From assembly GCA_001414345.1 (NCBI GenBank), contig LLCB01000361.1, positions 1 through 54,246 of the forward strand: DNA of 54,246 nucleotides, written 5' to 3'. Positions 1-10,595 of this stretch are shown here, piece by piece. The translations under genes and the position numbers were made by a program. The notes under the pieces were generated by a model, which was not told the origin of the DNA, made no database searches, and saw nothing but the letters and a program-made list of their open reading frames with translations. Each line of letters begins with the position of its first letter. The first letter of the stretch is position 1. The stretch is from Hymenoscyphus infarciens (taxonomy: Eukaryota; Ascomycota; Leotiomycetes; Helotiales; Helotiaceae).

Positions 1-17
1 CTCTCTCTCTCTCCCTC

Positions 18-56
<39 letters not shown>
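1..56. repeat. CT-rich microsatellite at the window edge
   Basis: Nearly pure CT dinucleotide repeat with a few CCC interruptions, running into T/A-rich DNA. It is probably cut by the window edge, so its true length is unknown. Confidence 0.9.
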
Positions 57-60
<4 letters not shown>

Positions 61-184
61 ATATTTATATAATATACTAAAGAAGGAAAGAGCAGCGCGA
101 GAGAGAGACTAAGAAGTAGTAAAATGCTCTCCTACCTCTTAATAAAGGGCTTAGATAATATCATTATTAAGTTCTACTTTAGCT

Positions 185-266
185 TAACTTTGTAATTTAC
201 GATTTACGATTTACAATTTACGATTTACGATTTACGATTTAGTCGATTCCGACTTTTTAGTATATC
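185..266. repeat. Right terminal repeat of an abutting second copy of the 6.9-kb element
   Basis: This carries the same TTTACGA-type heptamer array followed by GTCGATTCCGACTTTT that ends the element at 7146, in the same orientation. About 22 bases later the left end of the 289-7146 element begins in inverted orientation. The simplest reading is two copies lying end to end, the left one mostly outside or decayed. A single large palindrome is the alternative. Confidence 0.55.
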
Positions 267-288
267 TAGGACGCTCTACCTATATATA

Positions 289-439
289 CTAAAAGTCAGA
301 AATAATAACTAAATCGTAAATCGTAAATTGTAAATTATAAATTATAAATTATAAAGCTTAGATTTCTAAGTATATAGCTCTTTAGAGCTAAATTATAAAT
401 CGTAAATTGTAAATCGATAAACGTAGATTTTTTAGAGGC
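289..439. repeat. Left long terminal inverted repeat with heptamer array
   Basis: Begins CTAAAAGTCAG, then several AAATCGT/AAATTGT heptamers, then a unit containing AAGCTTAGATTTCTAAG and a second heptamer array, ending near AGAGGC. Its reverse complement matches 6999-7146, with mostly transition differences as expected after independent RIP of the two arms. Confidence 0.75.
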
Positions 440-681
440 TAAATCACAAATCGCAAATCGTAAATCACAAAAGTTATATAATTAATAAATAATCGTAAAA
501 GGTATTAAATATTAAATTAAAACATATTAGAGTAAGAGATATATATATATAATATAAAAAGACTATATAAATCGACTTTTATTACTATAATAAGTTCTTA
601 AATTATATCTTAAAACTAGGCCTTTTTTAAACTAATTACTCTAGATTACTTAATATTAAAGTAATTAGCTCGCTTTAAAAG

Positions 682-760
682 CTTAAATAATCTTAATTTA
701 AGATTATTTAAGCACTTTTAGCTACTTTTCTTAATCGTATACTAATTTCCTAATTAAGGT
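682..760. repeat. Palindrome plus direct repeat, matched near 6509-6590
   Basis: 682-712 is a near-perfect palindrome with 15-base arms (CTTAAATAATCTTAA and its complement) around one central T. It is followed after a short gap by TATACTAATT and CCTAATTA. The same palindrome and tail recur in direct orientation near 6509-6590, and the tail recurs again at 33630-33660 inside another element. It could be an internal repeat of the 6.9-kb element or a pair of remnant repeats left by a nested insertion. Confidence 0.5.
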
Positions 761-831
761 TAGTACTATTTATTTTATAAGCTAAAAAGTATACTTACTC
801 TATATACTAACCCTCTTATATCGCTCCTTCC

Positions 832-1210
832 TTTAAATACTATATACTACTCTTTATTATTCCTTCCTTTAAAAGTACTATTCTACTACTATATATACTC
901 TCTCTTCTTCCTCGAATTCGAATACTAATAACAATAGGAGAAAGAAGAGAATAATCTCTAGTAGCAGCTCTAGGTATTTATTAAAGTATAATATCCTTAG
1001 TAGTAGAACCTCTTAAGATAAATCGAATTAGTTACTTCTTTTTTTAAATACTACTCTATATTATTCCTTTCTTTAAAAGTACTATTCTACTACTATATAT
1101 ACTCCCTCTCCCTCCTTAAATTTAAGTACTAACAACGATAGGAGAAAGAAGAGAATAATCTCTAGTAGCAGCTTTAAACATCTATTAAAGTATAATATTC
1201 TTAGTAGTAG
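832..1210. repeat. Two ~170-bp direct copies in RIP'd DNA
   Basis: 832-1006 and 1043-1210 align almost end to end. Shared blocks include TTTAAAAGTACTATTCTAC and the GGAGAAAGAAGAGAAT stretch; differences are mostly C/T and G/A transitions. This is a tandem-type duplication inside the 6.9-kb element, older than or contemporary with its RIP. Confidence 0.75.
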
Positions 1211-1648
1211 TATTATAGCGTAATAATCCTAGAATTTTAAGTATAGTAGGAAGTATAAAAAGAGCGATTTTAAGTATATAATAGAAGCTTAAATATACTA
1301 CGTTAGTTTATTAATTTAGAGCTATATAGAGTGTTTATAGAGAAGTTATACTAAAAGAAAGTCTCTACTTAAGAGATATATAATATTCTCAAAAGTAAGT
1401 ATAATATCGACGTCTCTAATACCACTCTTAAGCTCTAAATTAATACAGAGTAGAACCTTTACTAATATAAAAAAAGTAAGACTACTCCTACCTTATATAT
1501 ATAAGTAGTATATCTCTTTAAAGATATAAGATTATCTGATTCAAGTATAGTATATATATTAAATCGTAAGAGCTTTATAATTAAGTCTTAGAAGCTCTAA
1601 AAGTTATGATTTAAGATAGGCCTTTAACGTTGAAAGTTCCTTACATAA

Positions 1649-3064
1649 GAAGAGTATAAAGAGCTAGAAGCTATTCTTTAGTATAAGATCTACGAATATA
1701 GCTACTTTAGTATTATAAGAAGCTTCAGCCTTAGGTTCCTCTATATATACCTTAATACTTATAGTATTAATAGAGATAGAGATAAAAGATAGAGCTAGAA
1801 TAAGATTTAAAAGATACTATTAAAGGTCGATAAGAAGAGGTATAATCATAGGTTATAAGAGATTAAGAATACTCGTAGTAAATATGTTATATTAGAGTCT
1901 AATTTTATATAAAGTATTAATAGATATTATAAATTAAGGTTTATCAGTATTAAGATATATACTAGTATTAATACCTATACTTAATTTCTCTTTTAGAGCT
2001 ATTATAGTATCTCGAACGATATAGTAGTATCTACTCTATAGTAATATAGTAACACTATAAGTAGCCTTAGAAAGATACTATACTATATATAATCAGATCA
2101 AGAATCGGAATCTCTAATAGTAGTAGACGCTTACTATATACTTCGTTAATAATAAGCTATAGAAAGTAGTAGAGAGCTATACTAATTTTTAGACCTATAT
2201 TAGTTTAATACTTCTATAGCTAACTAACGTATTAAAGCTTAGTAGAGATAGCTTATAAAAGGGTCTCTAAATAAGTAGAAGATATACTTCTAGAGTATCT
2301 ATAAAAAGAGGTTGTTTTCTAAAAAGAGCCTCTCTAATATAATCGCTATATTGTGTATATATATTCCGATTATCTAAAAAGAGCTTTAAACGTTTATATA
2401 TATATAGAATTACTATTATATTTATACTAATACTAATCAAGAGTATAAGGTACTAGGAGTGTCGTAGACTAACTTTTACTATTCTAAGAGTAAAGAGTAT
2501 TTAATAGAGGATTATAGTATTAAGATGCTTACTAAGAAGCTTACTAAGCTTTAGGAATTATATAAGGATTAGGATATTAATATATATTTACTTTAGACAA
2601 CTCTAGAGTAGTATAAAATAAAATTATTAATATATAAATATACGCTACTAATTAATAAGATAATACATACTAAAGAGAAGGAAACTTATACTATAGCATA
2701 CTTAGATTTAAGAGTAGAATTGTTAGTATATATCTAAGAAAGTAATTTAATAGAATTAGGCCTTTTAGGTAAGCTAGAGAGAGTATATAAGTAGGAGCTA
2801 TACTTCAAGGTAGCTTAAGAATTAAAGAAAGCTAGAGAGGCTAATTAAGATGAATTTAATATATACTTTAGTAATAAAGGTAAAAGCGATTAAGCAACGA
2901 ACGTAGTATTAGATTATCTATATAATAGTAACTTCTTAGACAAGGAATTAAAAGAGTTAGATAACAAATTAGATAAGGATTTAAGAGAGTATATAACTAA
3001 TAGATATACCTTACTAGTTAAAGATAATTTAGAAGGAGATTTAAGAATAGATATTAGTAGATAA
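1649..3064 (+). pseudogene. Ghost ORF A of the 6.9-kb element (about 470 codons)
   Basis: One reading frame can be followed from about 1649 to a TAA at 3062-3064. It is interrupted by many TAA and TAG codons but none that I saw of TGA, and no frameshift is needed. That is what RIP does to CAA, CAG and TGG codons, so this was an intact coding frame before mutation. The surviving residues are Lys/Tyr/Ile/Ser-rich, with an acidic, Lys-rich C-terminal part. No diagnostic transposase motif survives well enough for me to assign a family. The true start may lie upstream of the position given. Confidence 0.55.
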
Positions 3065-3763
3065 ATTTATATTTAATTAATCTACTCTAAAAGCTACTAA
3101 TTTATCCTTAGGATTAGGCCTCCTCCTTTATAGAGCTCTTCTACTAATAGATAGTATTAAACATTATCGTTATAGTAGAGGGCCTTAACAATTCTAATCC
3201 TAGGTTATCTACTAAAAGATAGTCTCTTAAGTTTATTTAAAGAGTAAGGTTCTAAATCCTTAATCCTCTCTCTCTCTATTAGTAACCTTATACTTAATAT
3301 ATATCCCTAGCTATAATAGTAACTCTAGGATTATAGTATTATAATCTACTAACTAACTATAGACTTTATAGTAGTCTATAATTATAATTACCTACTAGCT
3401 AGAGTAAATAAAACGTTGATAGAGAGTAATATAATAAAGGAAGTATATATTACTATCTACGAAAGGCGTAGAGGGTTAGCTAGCAGCATTGTTTTCACTA
3501 TCTATAATTAATAAGTAAATAGATATACTAAACTAGAAATAAACCTATATTAAATATAAACTAAGCTCTAAACCTAAAATTTATATATTTTAGATATAAA
3601 AAAAGGCTTAACATAACTCTAGAGAAGAATAGACATGTTTATTAACTTTTAATTAAAATTAGAAGTGATTTATATAAAGTTATAAGTATAGTTATAAGTA
3701 TATAATTCTCTAAGTACCTAGGAGGGAGGGATTTTAGTAAAGTAAACCTACTAACTACGACTA

Positions 3764-4034
3764 TTAGTGCTAAGCCTAATTCGTAAATTACTTACTACTA
3801 CTAATAAAAGTTAGTAATCTTAGACTCTTAAATCTTTAAAAAATCGTAATATTATAGATTCTACGTCTATTAAGTTCTAGTTAGCTTTATAAATATAAAT
3901 AATAATATTCTATACTTAAATTAAAAGTAAAAGAATTAATTTAGAATATTATATTTTTAGACTATTTTAAGTATATAGATTATTAACTTTTATTAGTAGT
4001 AGTAAATAATTTATAAATTAGGCTTAGCGTTGAT
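3764..4034. mobile_element. 271-bp inverted-repeat (MITE-like) insertion
   Basis: Arms of about 60 bases (3764-3822 and 3975-4034) are reverse complements, sharing GCTAAGCCTAAT at the ends and the ACTACTACTAATAAAAGTTA block further in. Differences between the arms are mainly transitions. It has no coding potential and lies between the two ghost frames of the host element, so it is probably a nested miniature transposon. I could not define a target-site duplication. Confidence 0.65.
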
Positions 4035-4510
4035 TACTTACCTTTAAAACCTCTTTAGTCTCTAGAAGAGGTTTCTAAGCTAGCCTCTAAGTAGTTGCTT
4101 AGATTAGAATATTCTTTAATCTAGTCTTACTTATACCTACTTCTATAAATACTTATAAAATAGTAAATAAAGTCTTAGCTTTTATAAAGGATAATATACT
4201 ATATAACTAGTAATTATTTAATATATACTAGAATAGTATATTAGAGCCTTATAAATAGTACTAAAAGTAAGAAGTAAGGTATAGAAGGTTATATAGTTTA
4301 AGTAGAATAGTCTTTTGATTTTCCTACTTTTATTCTATTACTTTTACTTATACTTTTAGAAGCTCTATATCTGCTACCCTATAATACTAAAAACACGCTA
4401 GAATACCTTAATATTAGTCTCTTAAATACTTAGAAGTCTAGGCTTCTTATTCTAAGGGTTTAAAGCTTAAAGTATACTCTTATTACTTCCTAGTAAACCT
4501 AGTAAGTATT

Positions 4511-6430
4511 CTAGAAAATCACGTATCTACGCTTCTTTAAAAGCCTTCTAATAATAAGATTAAGAACTATCTATAAAAAGTAAAGGACTATCTTATAAAA
4601 GCTATAATATAAAGCTTTAATAACTAGAAGAAGAAATAATAGTTAATTATAGAGTCTAGAAGGAAGTAAGAGGCTGTTATAGAACGTTCTACTATTAACT
4701 ACTTTATTTTTATTATTAAGTAAAAGAAGGATAAATTAGTTATAGCTAGAGAGTAAGCTATTTAGAAGGAAAAGGCTAGAGCTAGATAATCCTTCTTTAT
4801 AAAGGCTTTTAATAAGACTAAAATAATTAAAGCGAAAGTATATAAGGAGGGATTTATCTCTAATAAGAAAAAGACTAAAAGTAAGTAGTACTCTTAAATT
4901 TAGTATATACTACTAATTAGTATAGGCTTCCTAGCTCCTCTTCCTCTAATCTATAGGGCGCCGAAGCCTATTCTTATTACTAAAATCTATATTTAAGTAG
5001 TCTTATATATCTATATATATATAACGAGTACTAAGGACTTCTCTACTACTAAGAGTATCTCTATGATTATATATACTTTTATAGTATAACGTAGTAAGAT
5101 AGTTAGAGTATAAATTAATAACGACTTTCTATTTTAGGTGCCTTACTTACTTACTAGTAACTCTAAGGATCTATTTAACTTTAAATCGGTGCCTTAGAAT
5201 ATATAGGCTAAAAGGTTTATTATTAAGCTCTTAGAGAATATCTACTATATAATCTCTACTCTTAGTAGGTAGGATTCTATTAATATACTACTCTTTACTA
5301 ATAAAGCAGAAGACGTCTTTCTAGCTATAAACGTTATTATTAGAAAGAGGAAAGCTGAGCGATTAAGTATTATAGATTATAAAGAGGTAGATAATATATA
5401 AGCTCTTATATAATACTTTAATTTACTAAAAGGTTCTACTAATAAAAAGTACTATAAAGTATATATAGTATTTAATAGCTATACTAATAATAAGCTCTAA
5501 TCTTCTAAAAAGAGGTAATCTATTATACTCTTATAGAATACCTAAGAGTTACTAATTCCGCTTTAACTCTTAACGTCTATTAAAGTACTTAATAACGAGC
5601 CTATTATACTTAAAGATAACGCTTAGGATGAAGAGGGAGATACTAGGTCTATACTATTACTAGAGGATAGTACTAGTACTAGAGTAAGTGTAATATTAGT
5701 AGATAATTTAGAATTAGACAATCTTCTAAAGATATTTGTAATTATTATTACTTATCTAGAAGACTACTTTGTAATTATTATTGCTTATTTAAAAGAGGAA
5801 GATAATAGAGATAATAATTCTAGAGAGGGTTCTAGGAGTAATATAGAAAGTAAGGATATAGATATAGATATAGATATAAGGGAGGATGTTGATAGTAAAG
5901 GAGTATTAACTTTAAGCTTATACTTGCTATCGCCTCTTATAGAGAATAAGAAGAAGAAGAGCTTAATAGTACTTACTAAGTTAAATATACTAGAGAAGGT
6001 AGATAAGGTAGTATAATAATAGGTGAATATAGATAAGTAAATTATAAGAGATCTCGATACTTAATTATATATAGATATTAATACTACTATTACTAAAGAT
6101 AGACTTAAATTAATTAATAAAGAAGAGTAATTAAAACTCGATTAAGAGCTTAATAAGAGAGTCTCTAATTCGCTCTTACCTACTTCCCTTGTACCTATAA
6201 ATATACTAGTAAGTAAAATAATATCTGCTATTATAATCGCTTCTATAAATAGCTTTAATTTAAAAAGAAAGAGAGGAGATACTCTCTCTTAAATAACCCT
6301 TACTAATTAACTCTCTTATACTACTAAAAAGGTTAGGATTATATATAATAAGTATAATAAGAAGAGAGATAAGAAGTAAGAGTATATAATAGTAGATACT
6401 TTAGATATAGATACTAGGAGGATTGTCTAT
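4511..6430 (+). pseudogene. Ghost ORF B of the 6.9-kb element (about 640 codons)
   Basis: A single plus-strand frame stays readable from about 4511 to 6430, again broken only by TAA/TAG. The first ~130 codons are Lys/Glu/Gln-rich and probably helical. The middle is mixed. Around 5860-5880 there is a short Asp-Ile alternation, and the C-terminal third is Asp/Glu/Lys-rich. A frame this long without frameshifts is strong evidence of a former gene killed by point mutation. No catalytic motif is recognisable. The start and end are approximate. Confidence 0.5.
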
Positions 6431-6998
6431 AATACCTTAATTTTATTACTACTTTTTAGTTACTTTTTACTACCTTTACTCTTCTTTTACCCTCTTTACT
6501 AAAGTACTTAAATAATTATAATTTAAGATTATTTAAGCACTTTAAGCACTACTTTATTAATTATATACTAATTACCTAATTAGGCTTAGTATCTCTTGCT
6601 CTTAGGTTAAATTACATTTATACTTATAATATTAAAAGTCTTAATTATCTCTTTTCCTCTCTTATTTATTAGGTACTTATATAACGTTATTGTTTATATT
6701 AAGTATATATATTACTTTTAATAATTTATAATGTTTTAGATAATAGATTTAAAGTTATATTATACTTATATTTAGTATAGTACTAAGTAGTATATATTAA
6801 TAGAGAGTAAGCGGCGAGTAATTATAATATATATATATTTAATAGATATATATATACTATATTACCTTCTACTTTCTACTCTCGCTTATACTTAAATTTT
6901 GTGATTTAAGCCTTACGATTTAAGTATTACGAATTATGAATACCCTTACTTTAAGCTTTAAGATTACTAATTTAAGTATTTCGATTTACGTCTAAATA

Positions 6999-7146
6999 GC
7001 CTCTAAAAAATCTACGTTTATTAATTTACGATTTGCGATTTGCGATTTAGCTCTAAAGGGCTATATACTTAGAAATCTAAGCTTTATAATTTACGATTTG
7101 CGATTTACGATTTACGATTTACGATTTAGTCGATTCCGACTTTTAG
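6999..7146. repeat. Right long terminal inverted repeat with heptamer array
   Basis: Inverted partner of 289-439. It runs GCCTCTAAAAAATCTACG, heptamers, GCTCTAAAGGGCTATATAC, AAGCTTTATAATTTACG, more heptamers, GTCGATTCCGACTTTTAG, then TA. This arm keeps more C and G than the left arm and so is probably closer to the original sequence. Confidence 0.75.
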
Positions 7147-7148
7147 TA

Positions 7149-7810
7149 CGTACGGGATGCCGTAATTATCCTATCTAGCTGGAACAATTCAAAATATTGT
7201 CCCAACCATGTAGAACAACGATAAACCGATCACACAGAGGACACAAATGAGAACAAGGCAAAACCACAAACGAAGGAAAGATTAAGGCAGAAAGAAAGCA
7301 CAAGTCAAATTCAAGAAGGGAATTATTTCTTTGATGATTTTCATATATAATCTAACCAAAACAATAATAAGAAAAAGCGCATGCGCATGCTTTTGAACTA
7401 GGCATCTAAATAATTACAGTGCACGCTTTCAATAGCGCAAGCACTCTTCACGATTCCAAAATATAAGAGTATATGGCAATCGCTCCCATTCACATTAATA
7501 GTAACATAGTCCTTCCCAGATCCCATATATCATATCCCACATCTTGCGTCCCCAGATTTTTTTCCAATAGATGATTGGCAGTCTGCCGTACGCATCCCAT
7601 ACAAGGAGCCAAGAGTCGTTCCGATTCCTTGTAGATATGCCAAAGATAATCCCAAACGCTGTGTAAATGTAAAAACAATAAAGAAAACTATTCAAAAAGT
7701 AAGGCTTCTTTTTGACTGGTATCGAAGTATAAAACGCCCAGGTTTGGGGTGAAAACCCCCCAATGCATGTATGAATTGACTCTTTTTTTCCGTCCCGTCT
7801 ATGTAGTAAT
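7149..7810. other. Intergenic, 3' of the CFEM-like gene
   Basis: Normal-composition DNA between the transposon end and the stop codon of the minus-strand gene at 7811. The part next to 7810 should hold that gene's 3' UTR. Short open frames here have no coding features I trust. Confidence 0.6.
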
Positions 7811-10340
7811 TTACAAAGCAAAGACAGCGAGGAGAGCAGCACCAAAGATGGAGCTGAAGGCAACGGTCATGGAAGCACCTCCGTTGGCGGTGAGTGGGGA
7901 ATTTGGCACTGGCGATGTCTTTGCAGTACCGTTTGATCCAGCATAAGATGTTGGCACGGTGCTGGCAGCGGGAGCAGCCTTTGATGGGATTGGGGTGGTG
8001 GTGGCAACAACAGCAGCTGGCGTACCGATAACCAAGACTGGAGCAGGTGGTGATGCGGTGGCGCCAGAGTTTCCGCTGACTGAAGCTGGGGTGGAGAAAA
8101 CGACTTGAGGAACGGTCAAGGCGGTTGAAATGACGGTTTGGGTGCTTGAGGATGGAATGATCAAACCAGAAGAGACACCGGTGCTCTGAACACATGGAAC
8201 TGTAACAGTTTGGTAAACTTGAATAGTTGTGACAGGAACGCTTGGAAGAACAGCTGGGGCGGTGGTAATAGCTCCAGAGTTGCTGGAAACGGCGACAGAT
8301 GGGACAGAGCTTGGTGGGCCGGCGGTGACAATAGCTGGGTTTTGAGGAATGTATGGTGCGCAGATACCTTGGAAGTAAGATGCAGCAGCGCTAACAGTTG
8401 AAGCATCAGCTCCATAAGCAGAAAGACAACCGAAAACATTGTTGACGAAGTCGGTGTCTGGGCAGTAGCATGAAGCATCGGTGTTATCGATACATCCGAC
8501 GATGAAGTTCCAGGTGTTCATGCACTTAGGAAGGACATCTGGAACGCCAGGAGCGGTTGTAACTGGCCCAGATGGTGCAGTTGAAGTCTTAGCAGCCTCG
8601 CACTTGGAGCAGACAGTTGAGGTAATGGTAACTGGGATTGTGCTGGTTGTAATTCCGGTCTCGATCTTGGTGGTACCGGCAGTGACGTGGGTAGAGGTGT
8701 ATGGGCACACGGTGGTCTGGCTGCTAATAATGACACTGCAACAAATTAGCATACATATTTTCTCGCTTGGCTCAGGGGGCGAGAGAAGTGTGTCAAGAAT
8801 AAAACTTGCTCCCGGCCACTAAGGATAGGAGTGAAAGAGGGGAGTAGGGGAAAGTTTGCATACGTTGTAATGGTGTCAGAAGGAGCTGGAACGAAGACTG
8901 AAGTAGAATCGGCGGGCTTGACTGAGGAAGATGAAGCTCCAGAGTTCTCGCCGACTGAGGTTGGCTTTGCGCTGGTGACGAAGCTGGAGGGAGATGGGAC
9001 AACCAACGAGCTTGAACCAGGGGCAGGAACGGTTGGCTTGCTGCCTGGAGTGGTGGTGGCCTCCGAAACTGGGCAAATAGTCGTCGAAACGGGGATCGTG
9101 ACCTAAAACAGTTAATAAAGATTCTTATAATATAAATTGTATAGACTTACGGTGATAAGCGCAGTGGTTTGGGAGTTGGCAGGGCAGTTCTTGACAGACT
9201 CGGCGCAGCTGATGATCGTGGAGACGGAAGTGGTGAAGATTGTCGACGTGGTCAAAAGAGGTGCGGAAGTAGTTTGAACAGATGTTGGAACCGAGGGAGT
9301 TGTGCTGTTGGTGAGTGGCTTGGCAACTGAAGAAGTAGCACCGGAGTTCTCGCTGGTGCTCTTGGAAGACTCGACTGGCTTGGTGCTAGTCTCGACAACC
9401 TTGGTGCTCTCAATTGGCTTGCTCGATGCAGGAGTAGTAGCGACGGACTTGGAAGACTCGCTTGCCTTGGAGCTGGACTCAACAACCTTGGTGGACTCGG
9501 CAGGCTTGCCTGAGGTGTGCTTGCTGGACTCAATGGACTTTGTGCTCTCGACAGACTTGGAAGACTCAGCTGGTTTGGTGGAAACGGCAGTTGGAGTTGG
9601 CTTTGTGGCGCTTGAGAGAGTGGTTGGAACAGCTGTTGGCTTAGAAGCAGAGCTTGAAGGTTTAACAGTGCTTGAAGCGCGGATGGTTGAACTGGAAGCT
9701 GGGCCACAATCGAATCCGATGGAGTGAATTCCAACATCACATCCAGTCTTTCCGGTGTTCTTTCCTGGCTTTTGGGGTGGGTAGACGACGGTCACACCGG
9801 TAGCACCACCACACTGAGTGTTCTTGACAATTGATCCTGCCGAGCTGCAGCCAGCTGTATGCTTGCAAGTAGATTTGTCAGGCATCTCATAGTGGAACTC
9901 GAGGTCGCAGTCGAATTCGACGGAAACGTGCATTTCAGTGACGGAGAACTGCTTGTTTGGCACGGTAGAAGAAGATCCACAGTTGATTGCTGGGGAAGAG
10001 GCCTTGTCGGTGGTAGCCTTACCCTTGATGCACTTGCTGTCGGCGAAGGTACGCTTGGTCAAACCATCACGTTTTCCAAAGCTGTTTTGGCACGTGTATC
10101 CACTGAATTGCATTCCACCATAGCTGTTGAAACTACCAGTGCTCAAATCCCCCCAGCTATAACCAGGCTTTTGTTGATCGTTACACTCATTGTTGGTGTT
10201 GGATGGGCAGTTGAAGGATCCGCTTGAGCCAAAACCCTATAGATTATTAGTTGCTGAAAACCTTTTTGACGGGGCTGAGAACATACAGTTGCAGCGGCCA
10301 CGGATGCCAGGGCAAGGACCGAAAGACTTTGGGTCTTCAT
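7811..10340 (-). CDS. GPI-anchored CFEM-like cell-wall protein
   Basis: Four exons (10340-10287, 10236-9151, 9102-8864, 8735-7811) join in frame to 767 residues; introns are 50, 48 and 128 bases with GTATGT, GTAAGT and GTATGC donors. Exon 1 is an 18-residue signal peptide. Residues 19-195 form a Cys-rich N-terminal module of a kind found in ascomycete surface proteins. Residues ~200-370 are a Ser/Thr/Lys/Glu stalk of ESTKSVESSK-like repeats, likely heavily O-glycosylated. Around 381-510 are Thr-rich TTVCP-type segments. Residues ~526-590 are CFEM-like, with Cys 531, 541, 549, 551, 563 and 585 and Asp 546 ahead of the C-x-C pair. That is six cysteines rather than the usual eight. A second Ser/Pro/Thr stalk ends in a hydrophobic tail (~749-767) after Asn-Gly-Gly, typical of a GPI signal. 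CFEM proteins bind haem or act in adhesion and virulence; which applies here cannot be told. The architecture is secure, the exact role is not. Confidence 0.85.
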
Positions 10341-10582
10341 GGTGAATAGATTTTATTGTTTAAAACGCAGAGCGAAAGTGTTATTGCTGGCAAGAATAGA
10401 CTGTACTAGGCAGATGGTGAGGATAGAGCGAGTGGATATGTTTTAAGAAAATAAAAACAAGAGACCAAAGAAGCGAATGACTTTGGAACTCTAAAAAAGG
10501 ACGACTTGCAATTAGAAGTAGGAAGAAAAGACCTGGAGAGGATGGAGAGGAAAAAAGAAGGCGGTTAGAGAGGGAACTTCAG

Positions 10583-10595
10583 GATATAATATATC
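10583..10595 (-). promoter_or_regulatory. Possible TATA-like element of the CFEM-like gene
   Basis: A nearly palindromic GATATAATATATC lies about 243 bases upstream of the start codon at 10340, in otherwise mixed-composition DNA. Position and sequence would suit a TATA element, but nothing else supports it. Confidence 0.25.

Larger units (their letters stand above)
289..7146. mobile_element. RIP-degraded 6.9-kb DNA transposon with long inverted ends
   Basis: The two ends are inverted copies of each other over about 150 bases (289-439 and 6999-7146). Both start with CTAAAAGTC and continue into arrays of a TTTACGA-type heptamer. A TA dinucleotide abuts each end (287-288 and 7147-7148), consistent with a 2-bp target duplication. 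The interior is extremely AT-rich with hardly any CA or TG. It holds two long plus-strand frames (1649-3064 and 4511-6430) interrupted only by TAA/TAG codons, and a 271-bp inverted-repeat insertion (3764-4034). Immediately beyond 7148 the base composition returns to normal. I do not recognise the superfamily: the TA duplication would fit Tc1/mariner-like elements, but the long heptamer-array ends and two ORFs are unusual for that group. Confidence 0.65.

Noticed and set aside
190..480. TTTACGA heptamer arrays as telomeric repeats
   Set aside because: The arrays occur in inverted pairs at both ends of a TA-flanked element and are not the TTAGGG type; they are parts of transposon ends.
7490..8195. 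Minus-strand frames downstream of and overlapping the CFEM-like gene's last exon
   Set aside because: They overlap the well-supported exon in other frames, and several lack an ATG start; they are shadows or 3' UTR.
9302..9727. 141-codon plus-strand frame antisense to the Ser/Thr stalk
   Set aside because: Its Leu/Val/Glu/Gly composition is what the antisense of a Ser/Thr/Lys repeat gives; no independent evidence of coding.
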